Positions 27,568 through 37,140 of a DNA stretch of 59,848 nt are shown here, piece by piece. The translations under genes were made by a program, and so were the position numbers. This DNA is from a bacterium (GTDB taxonomy: Bacteria > Electryoneota > Electryoneia > Electryoneales > Electryoneaceae). How positions within the stretch are numbered: position 1 is the first letter of the stretch; each line of letters opens with the position of its first letter. The notes under the pieces are model-generated. The model was not told the DNA's origin and made no database searches. It worked only from the letters and a program-made list of their open reading frames with translations. The stretch is from assembly GCA_028278125.1 (NCBI GenBank), contig JANQEY010000062.1, positions 1-59,848 of the forward strand, written 5' to 3'.

Positions 27568-28929
27568 TCATTTGCCGATACAGAAATTACTGAAGATGTT
27601 ATTCAGAATATCCTCGTTTGTTATTTCGCCTGTTATTTCACCGAGGGAATTCAGGGCAGCCCTCAGATCTGTCGCTGTCAGCTCCAGCCCTGCTTTGCCA
27701 ATTAAACCATCGACAGCACTGGTCAGCGATTCTTCAGCCTCCTCAAGCAGGCTCGCGTGACGCCCTTCAAGCACAAGCAACTCTTCCGGATCAAAATCTT
27801 TCAGCAGGGTACTTGAAATCAAGCCTTGCAATTTATCCACGTTGAAGCCGGTTTTAGCGCTGATTTTCAGGGCAGGCTTCTTTTTAAATTGTTCTATCTG
27901 TTCTCTATCACCGACATCGGCATTGTCCAGAACGTCTGCCTTGTTAATGACACAAAACAGGTTGTCCTGCCCGGGAATATTTCCAGGTGGTGGTGTAAAG
28001 TCCGGAGGTGAAATCAACCAGATTATAATATCAGCCAGGCTGTAAAGCTCTTCGGCCCTTCGTGTTCCTTCACGTTCGATTTCATCATCGGAATCCCGCA
28101 GACCTGCTGTATCCACAAGCCTGACAGGAACACCTTTTATATCCAGGGTTACGTCGATATAATCACGTGTGGTGCCCGGTGTTTTACTGACAATAGAACG
28201 TTCATAACCGGCAAGATGATTCATGAGTGTTGATTTACCCGAATTAGGCGCCCCGGCAATTACAACGGTCGCTCCCTGGTGAAGATAACGCCCGGAATGA
28301 TAATGTTTAATAAGGTGGTTGATCTCGTTCAGCAGCGAGGATATTTTATCCTTCAGGTTTCTGTTGTCTTCAAGCTCGATGTCTTCTTCGATAAAATCTA
28401 TTCCCACCTCGACCTTTGTGATTATATCAAGCAGGTTGTCCCGGATTTCTCCAAGTTTACCTTTTAATCCACCCGAAAGTAATTTTGCTGCAGAACGTGC
28501 GGCCATTTGAGTTTTTGCTTCTATCAGCAGGGAAACTGCTTCAGCCTGGTCAAGTGACATTTTACCGTTTAGAAACGCCCTCGAGGTAAATTCTCCCGGA
28601 TTGGCGGGACGTGCGCCAAGATCGATAAAACGATTCAAAACACCCCTTGTTACTTCCATGCCGCCGTGGCACATGAACTCAACAAGGTCTTCACCGGTAT
28701 ATGAATTCGGCGCCTTGTATGGTAAAAGTATCCCCTGGTCAACCAGGTTGCCATTATCGTCAAAAAGATCCGTCAGAACGGCCTTCTTGTGCTTCAGATC
28801 AACATCTGCAGGCAACACGCCGGAAGCCCTGGCGGAAATTTCCCACGCCTTCGGACCTGAAAGCCGAACTATTCCCAGGGCTCCTTTGCCTTCGGGGGAT
28901 GCTATTGCGACAATTGTATCCATACTCAA
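27568..28929 (-). CDS. mnmE: tRNA modification GTPase MnmE (TrmE)
   Basis: GTPase partner of MnmG in wobble-uridine modification. 453 residues, normal length. The N-terminal tetrahydrofolate-binding domain has '[20 protein letters not shown]' and '[16 protein letters not shown]'. The inserted G domain has [14 protein letters not shown] (G1), TPGTTRD (G2), DTAGLRDS (G3) and NKAD (G4). The protein ends in CIGK, the conserved CxGK tail with its catalytic Cys. It follows yidC on the minus strand with a 67-base gap containing a hairpin. Confidence 0.97.
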   Translation of the reverse strand: MSMDTIVAIASPEGKGALGIVRLSGPKAWEISARASGVLPADVDLKHKKAVLTDLFDDNGNLVDQGILLPYKAPNSYTGEDLVEFMCHGGMEVTRGVLNRFIDLGARPANPGEFTSRAFLNGKMSLDQAEAVSLLIEAKTQMAARSAAKLLSGGLKGKLGEIRDNLLDIITKVEVGIDFIEEDIELEDNRNLKDKISSLLNEINHLIKHYHSGRYLHQGATVVIAGAPNSGKSTLMNHLAGYERSIVSKTPGTTRDYIDVTLDIKGVPVRLVDTAGLRDSDDEIEREGTRRAEELYSLADIIIWLISPPDFTPPPGNIPGQDNLFCVINKADVLDNADVGDREQIEQFKKKPALKISAKTGFNVDKLQGLISSTLLKDFDPEELLVLEGRHASLLEEAEESLTSAVDGLIGKAGLELTATDLRAALNSLGEITGEITNEDILNNIFSNFCIGK

Positions 28930-28937
28930 TACATGAA

Positions 28938-28965
28938 AGCCGGCACACTATCAGGTGTTCCGGCT
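28938..28965 (-). other. Hairpin between yidC and mnmE
   Basis: AGCCGG-c-ACAC and GTGT-t-CCGGCT form a stem of ten pairs with one mismatch and a six-base loop. On the minus strand it is followed by TTCATG rather than a T-run, so it is more likely a processing or attenuation element than a full terminator. It occupies the spacer where jag/khpB is found in many genomes. Confidence 0.5.
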
Positions 28966-28996
28966 CTGCAACCACGTTAAACAGCTATATAATTAA

Positions 28997-30826
28997 TCAG
29001 CGTTTTCCGCCACCTTTTCTAACTTTTTTTGCTGCCGCTTCTCGCTCCTGGACAGCCTTTTCTACCATTTCCTCCAGCTTGGGATCTTTTACCTTCATCA
29101 GCTTTTGCTGTGCCCAGCTAAGCAGGTTGAACAATGTATAGTACAACGTCAATCCACTGGGAAAATTATTAAAGAGGAAAATGAACATCGCCGGCATCAT
29201 GTACAACATCATCTTCTGGTTTGGATCGGTCATTGTCTGCTTAGACTGCAGGAACGTACTGACCGCCATGATGATGGGGAGTACACATACATGGGCGCCG
29301 TATAGAGGGATATTAAACGGCAGATGGAACAGAATATCCGGCATCGACAGATCGTTTATCCAGAGCATAAAAGGAGCACCACGAAGTTCAATTGTTGAAC
29401 GGAAGACAATAAACAACGCATACAACAGCGGCATCTGGAGAAGAACAGGCCAGCATCCTCCGGCGGGATTGACCTTGTACTCCTTGTAAAGGCCCATGAC
29501 CTCTTTTTGCATCCGTTGTGGTTCGCCCTTGTACTTCTCCTGCAGGGTTTTGATCATCGGCTGCAGGGTCTGCATCCTCTTTGTGGACTGGTACGATTTA
29601 TGGGTTAACGGCCAGACAATTACCTTAATCAGGATACTGAAAACAATCAGCACAACACCGTAATTCGGTATAAATGTATGCAGCCATTTCAGTGTCCAGA
29701 GGATAACCTTGGAGAACGGTTTAATAATCGCCCAACCCCAGTTCATCGTTAGCTCTAAGGTTGGATCTACCTCGTTGATAAAACTCTGCTCCAGCGGACC
29801 CAGGTACAATGAAACATGACGGCTGATATCACCCTTCGGAATGTTAAAAACAAGCCCTGTTTCGAACAGTTTCGGAGGGTATTTTCCGTTATATATTTCG
29901 TCCGGCCAGGTATACATTTTTACGCCGCTGGCTGGCTGCTCCGGCACAAGGGCAAGCAGGAAATATTTTGTTCTCTGTGCCACCCAGTTTGTAGGGCCGG
30001 TTGCCAGCTCCTCGTCGGCCTTTTTACCCTTGGACTTAAATGTCTCCTTCGACTGCCCCATCAGGAAATTTGCCTGGGTGTAGTACGTTTCCTGGGCAGT
30101 ATCCTCTTCGGTTGTAGCCATCCCACCGCCCCAGGTAAACAGGACATTGGCGGCACCCGTAAGCTCCTCTATTCCTCTGCTATCTATAAAAATATCAACC
30201 ACATAGCTGGCTGGGTGGAATACATATGTTTCGCGGTAATACTTGTCGCCTCCAAGCTCAAGCAGGAAGCTCAAGGTGTCCGGGTAGCTGTCTTCACGAA
30301 GGTTGACAGACCTTTTGTTTACCTTGAAATTTTTCTCGTCAGTGCGTAATAGGCCCCTGCCGCCCCTGGCCTGCATCACGAGGTTTCTTCCAGTAAAACG
30401 ATAGGGCACAAGCTGTTCTTCTTCCTGGAGATAGGGTTGTGTTGGAAGAATTATCCAGGAAGTAATCGAAGCTCCGCGCGTTGAAAATGTAGCACGGTAC
30501 AGCGGGGTCGCAATACTGATTTCTTCAGCACTAGCTTCCGGATCAGGAGTATGCCATGCAGCGGGCGATTCGTCGGAAGTTGATTCAAAAATCACCGAAG
30601 ATTCTTCTACCGGTTGAACAGGCAATCTCTCGACACGGCCCTCCTGGTAATCCTGCCGCCGTTGAGTTTCCTCTTCTGTTGTGCTGTAAGATGAGATATC
30701 GGATTCCCTTTGGGACACAGCTAGTGAATCTGTCTCCTCTGGGGGAGAAACAAGCTTGTAATAATAGGGCATCAGGATCAATATGAGACCGATTACTACA
30801 AAAGCCAGGATTGTTTTTTTGTCCAT
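28997..30826 (-). CDS. yidC: Membrane protein insertase YidC
   Basis: Inserts and folds inner-membrane proteins with or without Sec. 609 residues, Gram-negative architecture. The N-terminal membrane helix is 'TILAFVVIGLILILMPYYY'. The large periplasmic domain covers about 100-365. The C-terminal 60KD_IMP core has five helices, starting near 'WTLKWLHTFIPNYGVVLIVFSILIKVIVWPL'. The hydrophilic-groove Arg is likely in 'KVIVWPLTHKSYQSTKRMQ' or nearby. The coiled basic tail (AAAKKVRKGGGKR) would bind ribosomes. The long periplasmic domain confirms a two-membrane envelope. yidD lies 48 bases upstream. Confidence 0.97.
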   Translation of the reverse strand: MDKKTILAFVVIGLILILMPYYYKLVSPPEETDSLAVSQRESDISSYSTTEEETQRRQDYQEGRVERLPVQPVEESSVIFESTSDESPAAWHTPDPEASAEEISIATPLYRATFSTRGASITSWIILPTQPYLQEEEQLVPYRFTGRNLVMQARGGRGLLRTDEKNFKVNKRSVNLREDSYPDTLSFLLELGGDKYYRETYVFHPASYVVDIFIDSRGIEELTGAANVLFTWGGGMATTEEDTAQETYYTQANFLMGQSKETFKSKGKKADEELATGPTNWVAQRTKYFLLALVPEQPASGVKMYTWPDEIYNGKYPPKLFETGLVFNIPKGDISRHVSLYLGPLEQSFINEVDPTLELTMNWGWAIIKPFSKVILWTLKWLHTFIPNYGVVLIVFSILIKVIVWPLTHKSYQSTKRMQTLQPMIKTLQEKYKGEPQRMQKEVMGLYKEYKVNPAGGCWPVLLQMPLLYALFIVFRSTIELRGAPFMLWINDLSMPDILFHLPFNIPLYGAHVCVLPIIMAVSTFLQSKQTMTDPNQKMMLYMMPAMFIFLFNNFPSGLTLYYTLFNLLSWAQQKLMKVKDPKLEEMVEKAVQEREAAAKKVRKGGGKR

Positions 30827-30874
30827 GACAATTTTATCGCGGTTTATGGAACAATTTATATCTTAAAATATCAA

Positions 30875-31183
30875 CTAATTGTTAGTGTTAACCAGGACTG
30901 TATGCTCACAACAGCCTGATTCCTTTTTACCAGGCACAGGATCAATACCACCCGGATGGAGTGGATTACATTTCGCCACCCGGATAACTGACAAGTACAA
31001 CCCGTAGAAAAAACCATGTTTTGAAAAAGCCTCTTCAGCGTAATGGCTGCATGTAGGGTAGAAACGGCAACGGCTGCCGATTATGGCAAAAAACGGTGAG
31101 CCGATGACATGGTAGATCTTCAACAACGGGACGGCTATTCCGGTTGCCAGTAAACGGTTTATATGTTTAAAAAACTTCCGCAT
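30875..31183 (-). CDS. yidD: Membrane protein insertion efficiency factor YidD
   Basis: 102 residues, slightly longer than usual. Core pattern 'LLKIYHVIGSPFFAIIGSRCRFYPTCSHYAEEAF', with the RFYPTCS.Y motif, then 'CNPLHPGGIDPVP', both diagnostic of YidD. It has an amphipathic N-terminal helix and works at the membrane with YidC. It lies between rnpA and yidC as in most bacteria, 11 bases after the rnpA stop. Confidence 0.95.
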   Translation of the reverse strand: MRKFFKHINRLLATGIAVPLLKIYHVIGSPFFAIIGSRCRFYPTCSHYAEEAFSKHGFFYGLYLSVIRVAKCNPLHPGGIDPVPGKKESGCCEHTVLVNTNN

Positions 31184-31194
31184 AATCGTTTTAA

Positions 31195-31532
31195 TTATTT
31201 AACTTTTTCCAGCATTACTCTGAATTGATCCAGGAAATTATTCCAATCTTCAGGAGGATGATAGAACCTGATCAAAATGTCATAATTTTCTGGAAACAAC
31301 TGTTTGTTTCTCCTGTAGAACTCCCTGATTCTTCTTCGCGCGTAATTACGTTTTACCGCACCTCCGAATGGGCGGATGGGCACAATACTCCCGAACCGTC
31401 TCCTGGAAGAGGGTAAAAAAAAAGGGTTACGCCTTTCCCGCGCACCCTCTGACCTTCCTCGAGCAGCCTTTGGAAAACAATTCGTCCACGAAGGATATCG
31501 CTTTTATCCAGGTTTTCTTCTGGCTTAGGCAT
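31195..31532 (-). CDS. rnpA: Ribonuclease P protein component, interrupted by a frameshift at a homopolymer
   Basis: Protein cofactor of RNase P for 5' maturation of tRNAs. Two frames are needed. From ATG 31530-31532, overlapping the rpmH stop, the first 39 residues read [20 protein letters not shown] and on to [10 protein letters not shown], the normal RnpA N-terminus. The remaining 73 residues, including the RNA-binding signature [18 protein letters not shown], lie in another frame that begins at a run of nine identical bases (31415-31423; T9 on the coding strand). One extra T, or a -1 slip on T TTT TTT, would join them into a protein of about 112 residues, the right size. Sequencing error, programmed slippage and real mutation are all possible. 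Because the gene is essential in known bacteria, error or slippage is most likely. Confidence 0.85.
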
Positions 31533-31668
31533 CGGAAACGGAAAGACGCTTACGTCCCTTGGCGCGACGACGTTTTAATACCATACGTCCGCTTTTGGTT
31601 GCCATCCTGGCCCTGAAGCCGTGCTTGTTACGACGTTTGCGGTTATGGGGTTGATACGTTCTTTTCAT
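31525..31668 (-). CDS. rpmH: 50S ribosomal protein L34
   Basis: 47 residues, beginning [20 protein letters not shown] and ending [11 protein letters not shown], the universal L34 pattern. Its stop codon overlaps the rnpA start (ATGCCTAA). It is the promoter-proximal gene of the minus-strand block rpmH-rnpA-yidD-yidC-mnmE-mnmG-rsmG and would normally sit directly beside dnaA. Confidence 0.97.
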   Translation of the reverse strand: MKRTYQPHNRKRRNKHGFRARMATKSGRMVLKRRRAKGRKRLSVSDA

Positions 31669-31698
31669 GATAATCTTCTATTAAATCGGTTTAACTTG

Positions 31699-31713
31699 TT
31701 CGAGCATCTCGAA
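31699..31713 (-). other. Hairpin in the rpmH leader
   Basis: TTCGAG-CAT-CTCGAA, perfect six-base arms, about 30 bases upstream of the rpmH start in the divergent rpmH/ABC-transporter spacer. It could act in the rpmH leader RNA; there is no direct evidence of function. Confidence 0.35.
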
Positions 31714-31906
31714 AAATCAAGAGCATGGCCTTATTTTCAAAACTTCCAAATATAGCCGAGACCCTTAAAAGAAGCAACTCCAACCTTTAATCCTCTGTTA
31801 AATGGGAGACCTCTTTTTTAGCATCTTGTTCTAGGGTACATTAAGCATGCCTGGAATATACCGGCAACAGTGTTCCGATGAAATAATGCTCGGGAGAATG
31901 TGCTGA

Positions 31907-33748
31907 ATGCATGTTTTTCGCCGTTTTTCAAAATACCTGGTCAAATACTGGTTCCATATTCTGCTGGTATTGTTGTGTACATGGCTGTTTGTAGCGTTCT
32001 CCTCAGCCGCATACTGGCTTGGAGCGTCATTCCTGCAAACTCTTTTCGCAGGTGGCCTGGAGACGGTTGCGGAGCCTGGCAAAGCATCGTCAATAAACGA
32101 CACGCTTAAGTACTGGACAGCTTCTCTTATCGGGGGAGAAACACCACTGGATACATTGACCAGGGCAGCAATAGCTATTTTTGTCGCCTTCCTGGCGAAA
32201 AATCTCTTCAGTTATCTCCAGTTGTATTTTGTCAGTTTTGTCGAGCAGCGGGTTATCAAGGATCTGCGGGATCAATTATTCACACATCTTCTCCGGCAGG
32301 ACCTCTCTTTTTTCCACGATCAACGCCGTGGCCACCTGATTTCAACTGTACTTAGCGACGTTGAAGTGCTCAACCAGTCATTGAACAAGAGCTTCACAAA
32401 AGCGATTCGTGACCCGATTAATGCCCTGGTTGTTCTCGGCCTGTTACTGGTTATCAGTCCGAAACTGACCATGGTGGCGATTATCATAGTTCCGGCCGTC
32501 GGTTGGACAGTGCAGGTACTGGGAAAAAGGATCAAGAAACACGCCGTACATGTACAGGAAGCCCTGGCCAGGGTGACGGGTCATCTCCAGGAATCAGTGG
32601 GTGGAATTCGTGTTATTAAAGCGTTTGTGGGGGAGAGATTTGAAAGAGACCGTTTCAGCAACCTGACAAAATCGCATTTCAAAAGTTCGCTATCCCGCGA
32701 AAAACTCAGGCGGATGGTAATCCCGCTGAACGAAGTCGTTGGTGTGATAATTATCAGCGGCCTGCTATATTTCGGCGGCGAACAGGTCTTGATCAGGGGC
32801 ACAATCAGCAGCGAGGATTTTATCCGCTTTCTTGTGCTTCTCTTTGCGCTGTTGACTCCCATTTTGAGCCTCACAAACCTTACAGCAAATATACGTGTAG
32901 CTGAAGCTGCAGGGGGGCGAGTTTTTAGCCTGCTTGACACAGTTCCAGGGCTGAAGGAAGCAGGAATCAAGGAGTCCGATCTTTCCTTCAATAAGAGCCT
33001 GGAAATAAAGAATGTCAGCTTTAAGTATGGAGCAGGCAGCCCGGTAGTTCTGGAAAACATATCTCTGGAAATTATTCCGGGTGATAAGATATCGATTATC
33101 GGGAAATCGGGATCGGGCAAATCCACATTGTTAAATCTTTTGCCACGGTTCTATGATCCATCCCAGGGATCCATCCAGCTTGATGGTGTTGATATCATGC
33201 AGGTAGACCTGAATACGTTACGCAAAAAATTTGGAGTGGTGACCCAGCAGGTTATTCTCTTTCACGACACTGTGACCGCCAATATCGCTTATGGTGAAAT
33301 GGGCGCTACAGAATCAGCCATCAAAGATGCGGCAAAATCAGCTTACGCGCATGATTTTATCAGTGCTCTTCCGGAGGGATACGACACCATTGTCGGTGAA
33401 CAAGGGGCGTTACTTTCCGGAGGCCAACGTCAGCGGATTAGCATAGCGAGAGCATTGCTGCGTAACCCACCGATTGTTCTGCTGGATGAAGCAACGAGTG
33501 CGCTGGACGCGGAGTCAGCTGATGAAATAAACGCAGCGCTGGAAAAACTGATGCAGGGCAGAACTGTTATTTCGGTTTCCCATCGTCTTTCATCAGCGAT
33601 AAACGCAGACAAAATAATCGTACTGGACAAGGGCAAAATTGTCGGCATTGGAAAACACGATGATTTGCTGCAGGACAACCAGGTTTACATGACCCTTGCC
33701 AGGCAACAGAAAATAATTTCAGAAGACGAGATTACGGCAACGAACTAA
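31907..33748 (+). CDS. ABC transporter, fused membrane and ATPase domains (MsbA-like lipid exporter)
   Basis: 613 residues. An N-terminal ABC type 1 membrane domain (about 1-340, six helices) is followed by an ATPase domain. Walker A is IGKSGSGKSTLLNLL (about 402-416), the signature is LLSGGQRQRISIARALL, Walker B is IVLLDEATSALD and the switch is VISVSHRLS. The best family guess is MsbA, the lipid A or glycolipid flippase, because glycosyltransferases and a heptosyltransferase-like gene follow on the same strand. Other exporters of the same class (peptide or drug) cannot be excluded. GGGAGA lies upstream of the ATG. Confidence 0.85.
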   Translation: MHVFRRFSKYLVKYWFHILLVLLCTWLFVAFSSAAYWLGASFLQTLFAGGLETVAEPGKASSINDTLKYWTASLIGGETPLDTLTRAAIAIFVAFLAKNLFSYLQLYFVSFVEQRVIKDLRDQLFTHLLRQDLSFFHDQRRGHLISTVLSDVEVLNQSLNKSFTKAIRDPINALVVLGLLLVISPKLTMVAIIIVPAVGWTVQVLGKRIKKHAVHVQEALARVTGHLQESVGGIRVIKAFVGERFERDRFSNLTKSHFKSSLSREKLRRMVIPLNEVVGVIIISGLLYFGGEQVLIRGTISSEDFIRFLVLLFALLTPILSLTNLTANIRVAEAAGGRVFSLLDTVPGLKEAGIKESDLSFNKSLEIKNVSFKYGAGSPVVLENISLEIIPGDKISIIGKSGSGKSTLLNLLPRFYDPSQGSIQLDGVDIMQVDLNTLRKKFGVVTQQVILFHDTVTANIAYGEMGATESAIKDAAKSAYAHDFISALPEGYDTIVGEQGALLSGGQRQRISIARALLRNPPIVLLDEATSALDAESADEINAALEKLMQGRTVISVSHRLSSAINADKIIVLDKGKIVGIGKHDDLLQDNQVYMTLARQQKIISEDEITATN

Positions 33749-33787
33749 GATCGTCGCCTGTATACTCAATAGTTTCAGGAGTTTGGA

Positions 33788-34885
33788 TTGTCAAAAGCCC
33801 GTGTGGTTGCGGTTTGTTCAAGTGATTCATGGTCTGGCACGGAAAAATGGGTGTTGAGGGCATGCGAGGAGTTGCTTAAGCGAAAACGCAAAGTTCGTCT
33901 TGTGGCGCGTTCTCCCGAATTGTTCTCTTTTCGCCGAACCATCAACCTGCCTGTTGACCACCTTTCCATGGGCAACCAGATGGATTTAAAAAGTGTGGTA
34001 CAACTGGCGGCACACTTTAGAAAACACTCCGATGTTGTCATCCTGACCCGTGTTCGCGATTACTGGCTTGGAGGCCTGGCGGCAAGGTTGGCAGGTGTAC
34101 CGGTGCTGCTAAGGCTGGGGGTAGTCCGTAGGCTAAGGGATAAATATATCATGGACCGGCTAAGGTATGGAAAGCTGCCTGCTGAAATCCTGGTAAACGC
34201 TGAAGCAATTCGTGAATCACTTTATAAAACCAGCTGGATGAAATCGAAGCCGGTTCATGTGGTTTACAATGGTGTTGATGCCCCGGGAAAACTTCCCGAA
34301 CAGAAAAAGGAAATATCAAGGAAGCAACTTGGTGTCCCCCTGGATGATATCTTGATCCTTGGGGCTGGCAGGCTGGCTGTGGAAAAACGGTGGGACTGGT
34401 TTGTAAACGCTTTTGCGCGACTCGTGGACAGGGAATATCCTGTAACAGCGCGTCTTTTGGGTCGTGGTAACGAAAGAGACAGAATTCTTGCGCAAGTCAG
34501 GGAGATGGATCTTAGCACTCATTTTTTGATGCCCGGAGAACGACGGGATTCACACATCTGGCTCGCTGCTGCCGATATAGTAGTTCTCCCATCTTCAAAC
34601 GAGGGTATTTCGAACACGATGCTCGAAGCAATGGGACGTGAAGTTCCCGTAATCGCAACACAGTCTGGTGGAGTAAACGAGATTTTTCGCAACAACGAGC
34701 ATGTAGTTCTTGTAGACAGAGATGATTTCGATGGATTCGCGGAGAACCTTGAGGTACTCGTTAAAGATATTGAGCTCCGAAAAAGGGTAGCTAAATCAGG
34801 GTATAGCAAGGTAAAAGAGTTGTTTACCTGGAGCAGTATGACAGATGCTGTTGAGAATATTGTGGATAACCTGGCAAATGCTTAG
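33788..34885 (+). CDS. Glycosyltransferase family 4 protein (first of two)
   Basis: 365 residues from TTG 33788, with AGGAG six bases upstream. GT-B fold. The N-terminal domain begins 'RVVAVCSSDSWSGTEKWVLRACEELLKRKRKVRLVARS'. The C-terminal nucleotide-sugar domain has 'ILGAGRLAVEKRWDWFVNAFARL', 'ARLLGRGNERDRILAQ' and the conserved E..GIS..MLEAMG.EVPVIAT..GG pattern with the E-x7-E catalytic region. It transfers a sugar from a nucleotide donor, probably in lipopolysaccharide or lipooligosaccharide assembly. 39 bases after the ABC transporter gene. Confidence 0.88.
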   Translation: MSKARVVAVCSSDSWSGTEKWVLRACEELLKRKRKVRLVARSPELFSFRRTINLPVDHLSMGNQMDLKSVVQLAAHFRKHSDVVILTRVRDYWLGGLAARLAGVPVLLRLGVVRRLRDKYIMDRLRYGKLPAEILVNAEAIRESLYKTSWMKSKPVHVVYNGVDAPGKLPEQKKEISRKQLGVPLDDILILGAGRLAVEKRWDWFVNAFARLVDREYPVTARLLGRGNERDRILAQVREMDLSTHFLMPGERRDSHIWLAAADIVVLPSSNEGISNTMLEAMGREVPVIATQSGGVNEIFRNNEHVVLVDRDDFDGFAENLEVLVKDIELRKRVAKSGYSKVKELFTWSSMTDAVENIVDNLANA

Positions 34886-34906
34886 AAATACTCAAGAGAA
34901 AACAAA

Positions 34907-36016
34907 TTGAAAATTCTCTTCGTCAATTTTGCGAAAGCACACGAGTGGGGTGGAGGAGAGGCCTGGACCATATATACCGCCAGGGGCCTTGCCGACCTTG
35001 GGCATGAAGTAAAAATAGTAGGCAGGACAGGTTCACATGTTTATCAAAATGCCCGGTCAGCAAAACTGGATACCGATTTTTTAGATGTTGGCATTGATTA
35101 TTCAATTCCTGCTATAAGATCGTTAAGAGATACAATAAAAAAGTTTAACGCAGATATTGTAATTGTCCACCACAACAAGGATTTACGTACTGCCGGTGTT
35201 GCTGCTAAACTTAACAGGACGCCCGTTGTTCATCGAAACGGATTTCCAATTCTCAGGAACAACTGGCGGAATCACCTATCCTACAGAATGACATCGAGAA
35301 TCCTGACAAATTCGCAACGCATAAAGGATCATTATTCAACCTTTTCCTGGATTGATACACATAGAATAGATGTTGTTCCCAATGGAGTGTCATCTGAACT
35401 TTTGGAAGTCAACAGGAAGACCCAATCTGGTTTTATCTCTGAAGTAAGGTCTCAATGGGGGGTACAACCCGGAGAAATGGTCGTTGCTTACGCAGGGCGG
35501 TTGACGAAAGTTAAAAGGGTGGAAGACCTTGTTTTGTCCATTGGAAAGGTTAAAGAAAAATTTCAATTGAAGCTAGTGATCATTGGAGCTGGTGGAGAGA
35601 GGGAGAGATTGGTCAAGGCAGCAGTTGAAGCAGGAGTTGAATCTCGAGTCTATTTCACAGGTTTTAAAGAAAACGCTTCAAAATTACTGATCGCGGCAGA
35701 TCTTGTTGCCCTTCCTTCTGCCGAAGAGGGAATGCCGAATATGCTGATGGAGGCTATGGCGCTTGGTGTTCCGGTAGCCGCGACACCCGTGGGCGACGTC
35801 CCGTATCTACTGGACAAAGGGAACGCAGGATGGCTGATTCCTGTTGGAAACATTGAACAATGGACGGACCTGTTGCATTCAACAAAAGCTAATCCGGGAA
35901 CGCTGGATGAAAAAGGTCTTGCAGCCAGGGAGAGAATAAAAAGCAACTTTTCAATGGAAAAGATGTTAAAGGGTATAGAACTTTCACTTGCCAAGGCGTG
36001 TAATATTGATGCATAA
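34907..36016 (+). CDS. Glycosyltransferase family 4 protein (second of two)
   Basis: 369 residues from TTG 34907, 21 bases after the previous gene. GT-B fold with 'MKILFVNFAKAHEWGGGEAW' at the start. The donor-binding region has 'VVAYAGRLTKVKRVEDLVLSIGKV' and 'KLVIIGAGGERERLVKAAVEAG', and ends with 'ADLVALPSAEEGMPNMLMEAMALGVPVAATPVGDVPYLL', the E-x7-E region of GT4. It probably acts after or before the preceding GT4 in the same glycan. Neither donor nor acceptor can be assigned. Confidence 0.88.
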   Translation: MKILFVNFAKAHEWGGGEAWTIYTARGLADLGHEVKIVGRTGSHVYQNARSAKLDTDFLDVGIDYSIPAIRSLRDTIKKFNADIVIVHHNKDLRTAGVAAKLNRTPVVHRNGFPILRNNWRNHLSYRMTSRILTNSQRIKDHYSTFSWIDTHRIDVVPNGVSSELLEVNRKTQSGFISEVRSQWGVQPGEMVVAYAGRLTKVKRVEDLVLSIGKVKEKFQLKLVIIGAGGERERLVKAAVEAGVESRVYFTGFKENASKLLIAADLVALPSAEEGMPNMLMEAMALGVPVAATPVGDVPYLLDKGNAGWLIPVGNIEQWTDLLHSTKANPGTLDEKGLAARERIKSNFSMEKMLKGIELSLAKACNIDA

Positions 36017-36060
36017 TACGCCTTCAATTTATTAAATGAAGAAGTTTTCAGGATAATTGG

Positions 36061-37140
36061 ATGAAAGACCCCCGGTTTTCCAGGGCCTGGTGGCGCAAAA
36101 AACTTTTTTCTCTGTTTGGAAAAGTTGTACGTTCGCCAAAAGGAGCTTCCCCGCCTTTACCAAAAAATCCCAGGCGAATACTGGTTTTAGCTCCTGTGCT
36201 GAGAGGGGACTATATAGTAATATCACCGCTGCTCAGCGGCCTGGCGATGGCTCGTCCCAGGGCAGAAATCGGGGTGGTTGTCACAAAAGCCAGCCTTGAT
36301 CTTGCCCAGGCAGATCCAATTGTCCACCATGTAATACTGTATAGAAAGCTTCCCGGCTGGCCGAAATCAATTTTAGAGGTTTTTAATTATAAACCAGATA
36401 TCGTTGTTCTCCCCAAGGCACATCCGGCGTTTACTGAGAGTATGCTGCTGATGGTCAGCAGGGCTCCGTTCAGGGTTGGACTGTCCCACATAAACCATAA
36501 CGCCCTGCTTACACACCGGATTCCACACGCGTTCGAAAAGGAACATCGCAGCGAAGCGAATTCACGTTTGCTGGAACCATTCGGGTTAGATTCGGCGACA
36601 GTAAACAGGCGTCCCCATATTGGCAAAGACGAAGATGCTGAAATTCGTGCTGAAAAATTTTTTGAAGACTGGGATGGTGATAATCCCTGGATTTCAATAA
36701 ATGTTTCCGCGGGATCGCCGGTAAGAATCTGGCCGGCATCATATTGGAAAGAACTTATTGCATTAATCCATGATTCACGGCCGGAGTTCAATTTCCTTGT
36801 CCTGGGTTCACCTGAAGACAGGGATATTTGCGAGGAGGTAGCCGCGAAAGCCGACTATATCAGAACAGTTCAGACAAAAAGTTTCCTCGATGCTACGGCG
36901 TTGATGTTTCATACTAGGATGCTGATAAGCCCCGATACCGGTTCGGTTCATGCCGCAGCGGCACGAGGCATACCGGTTGTTGTTCTCTATAATTCAGACA
37001 GGGTAAACTACATCAGGTTTGCTCCGCAAAGTATTCCCCACAGGGCAATATTCCCGGAAACAGGTCACGACGTTAACAATATTGCTCCTGTTACAGTCTT
37101 TAATGAGGTCGTTGTGCTATTGTCGGAAATAGATCTATGA
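36061..37140 (+). CDS. Glycosyltransferase family 9 (heptosyltransferase-like)
   Basis: 359 residues. Pattern of the ADP-heptose:LPS heptosyltransferase family: 'RRILVLAPVLRGDYIVISPLLSGLA' near the N-terminus, 'PWISINVSAGSPVRIWPASYWKELIALI' (a W.P..W..L signature), and 'LISPDTGSVHAAAARGIPVVVLY', the conserved D-T-G-.-.-H-.-A-A motif of GT9. It probably adds a heptose-like or other sugar to a lipid-linked core oligosaccharide. The stop is shared with the next start in an ATGA overlap. Confidence 0.88.
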   Translation: MKDPRFSRAWWRKKLFSLFGKVVRSPKGASPPLPKNPRRILVLAPVLRGDYIVISPLLSGLAMARPRAEIGVVVTKASLDLAQADPIVHHVILYRKLPGWPKSILEVFNYKPDIVVLPKAHPAFTESMLLMVSRAPFRVGLSHINHNALLTHRIPHAFEKEHRSEANSRLLEPFGLDSATVNRRPHIGKDEDAEIRAEKFFEDWDGDNPWISINVSAGSPVRIWPASYWKELIALIHDSRPEFNFLVLGSPEDRDICEEVAAKADYIRTVQTKSFLDATALMFHTRMLISPDTGSVHAAAARGIPVVVLYNSDRVNYIRFAPQSIPHRAIFPETGHDVNNIAPVTVFNEVVVLLSEIDL

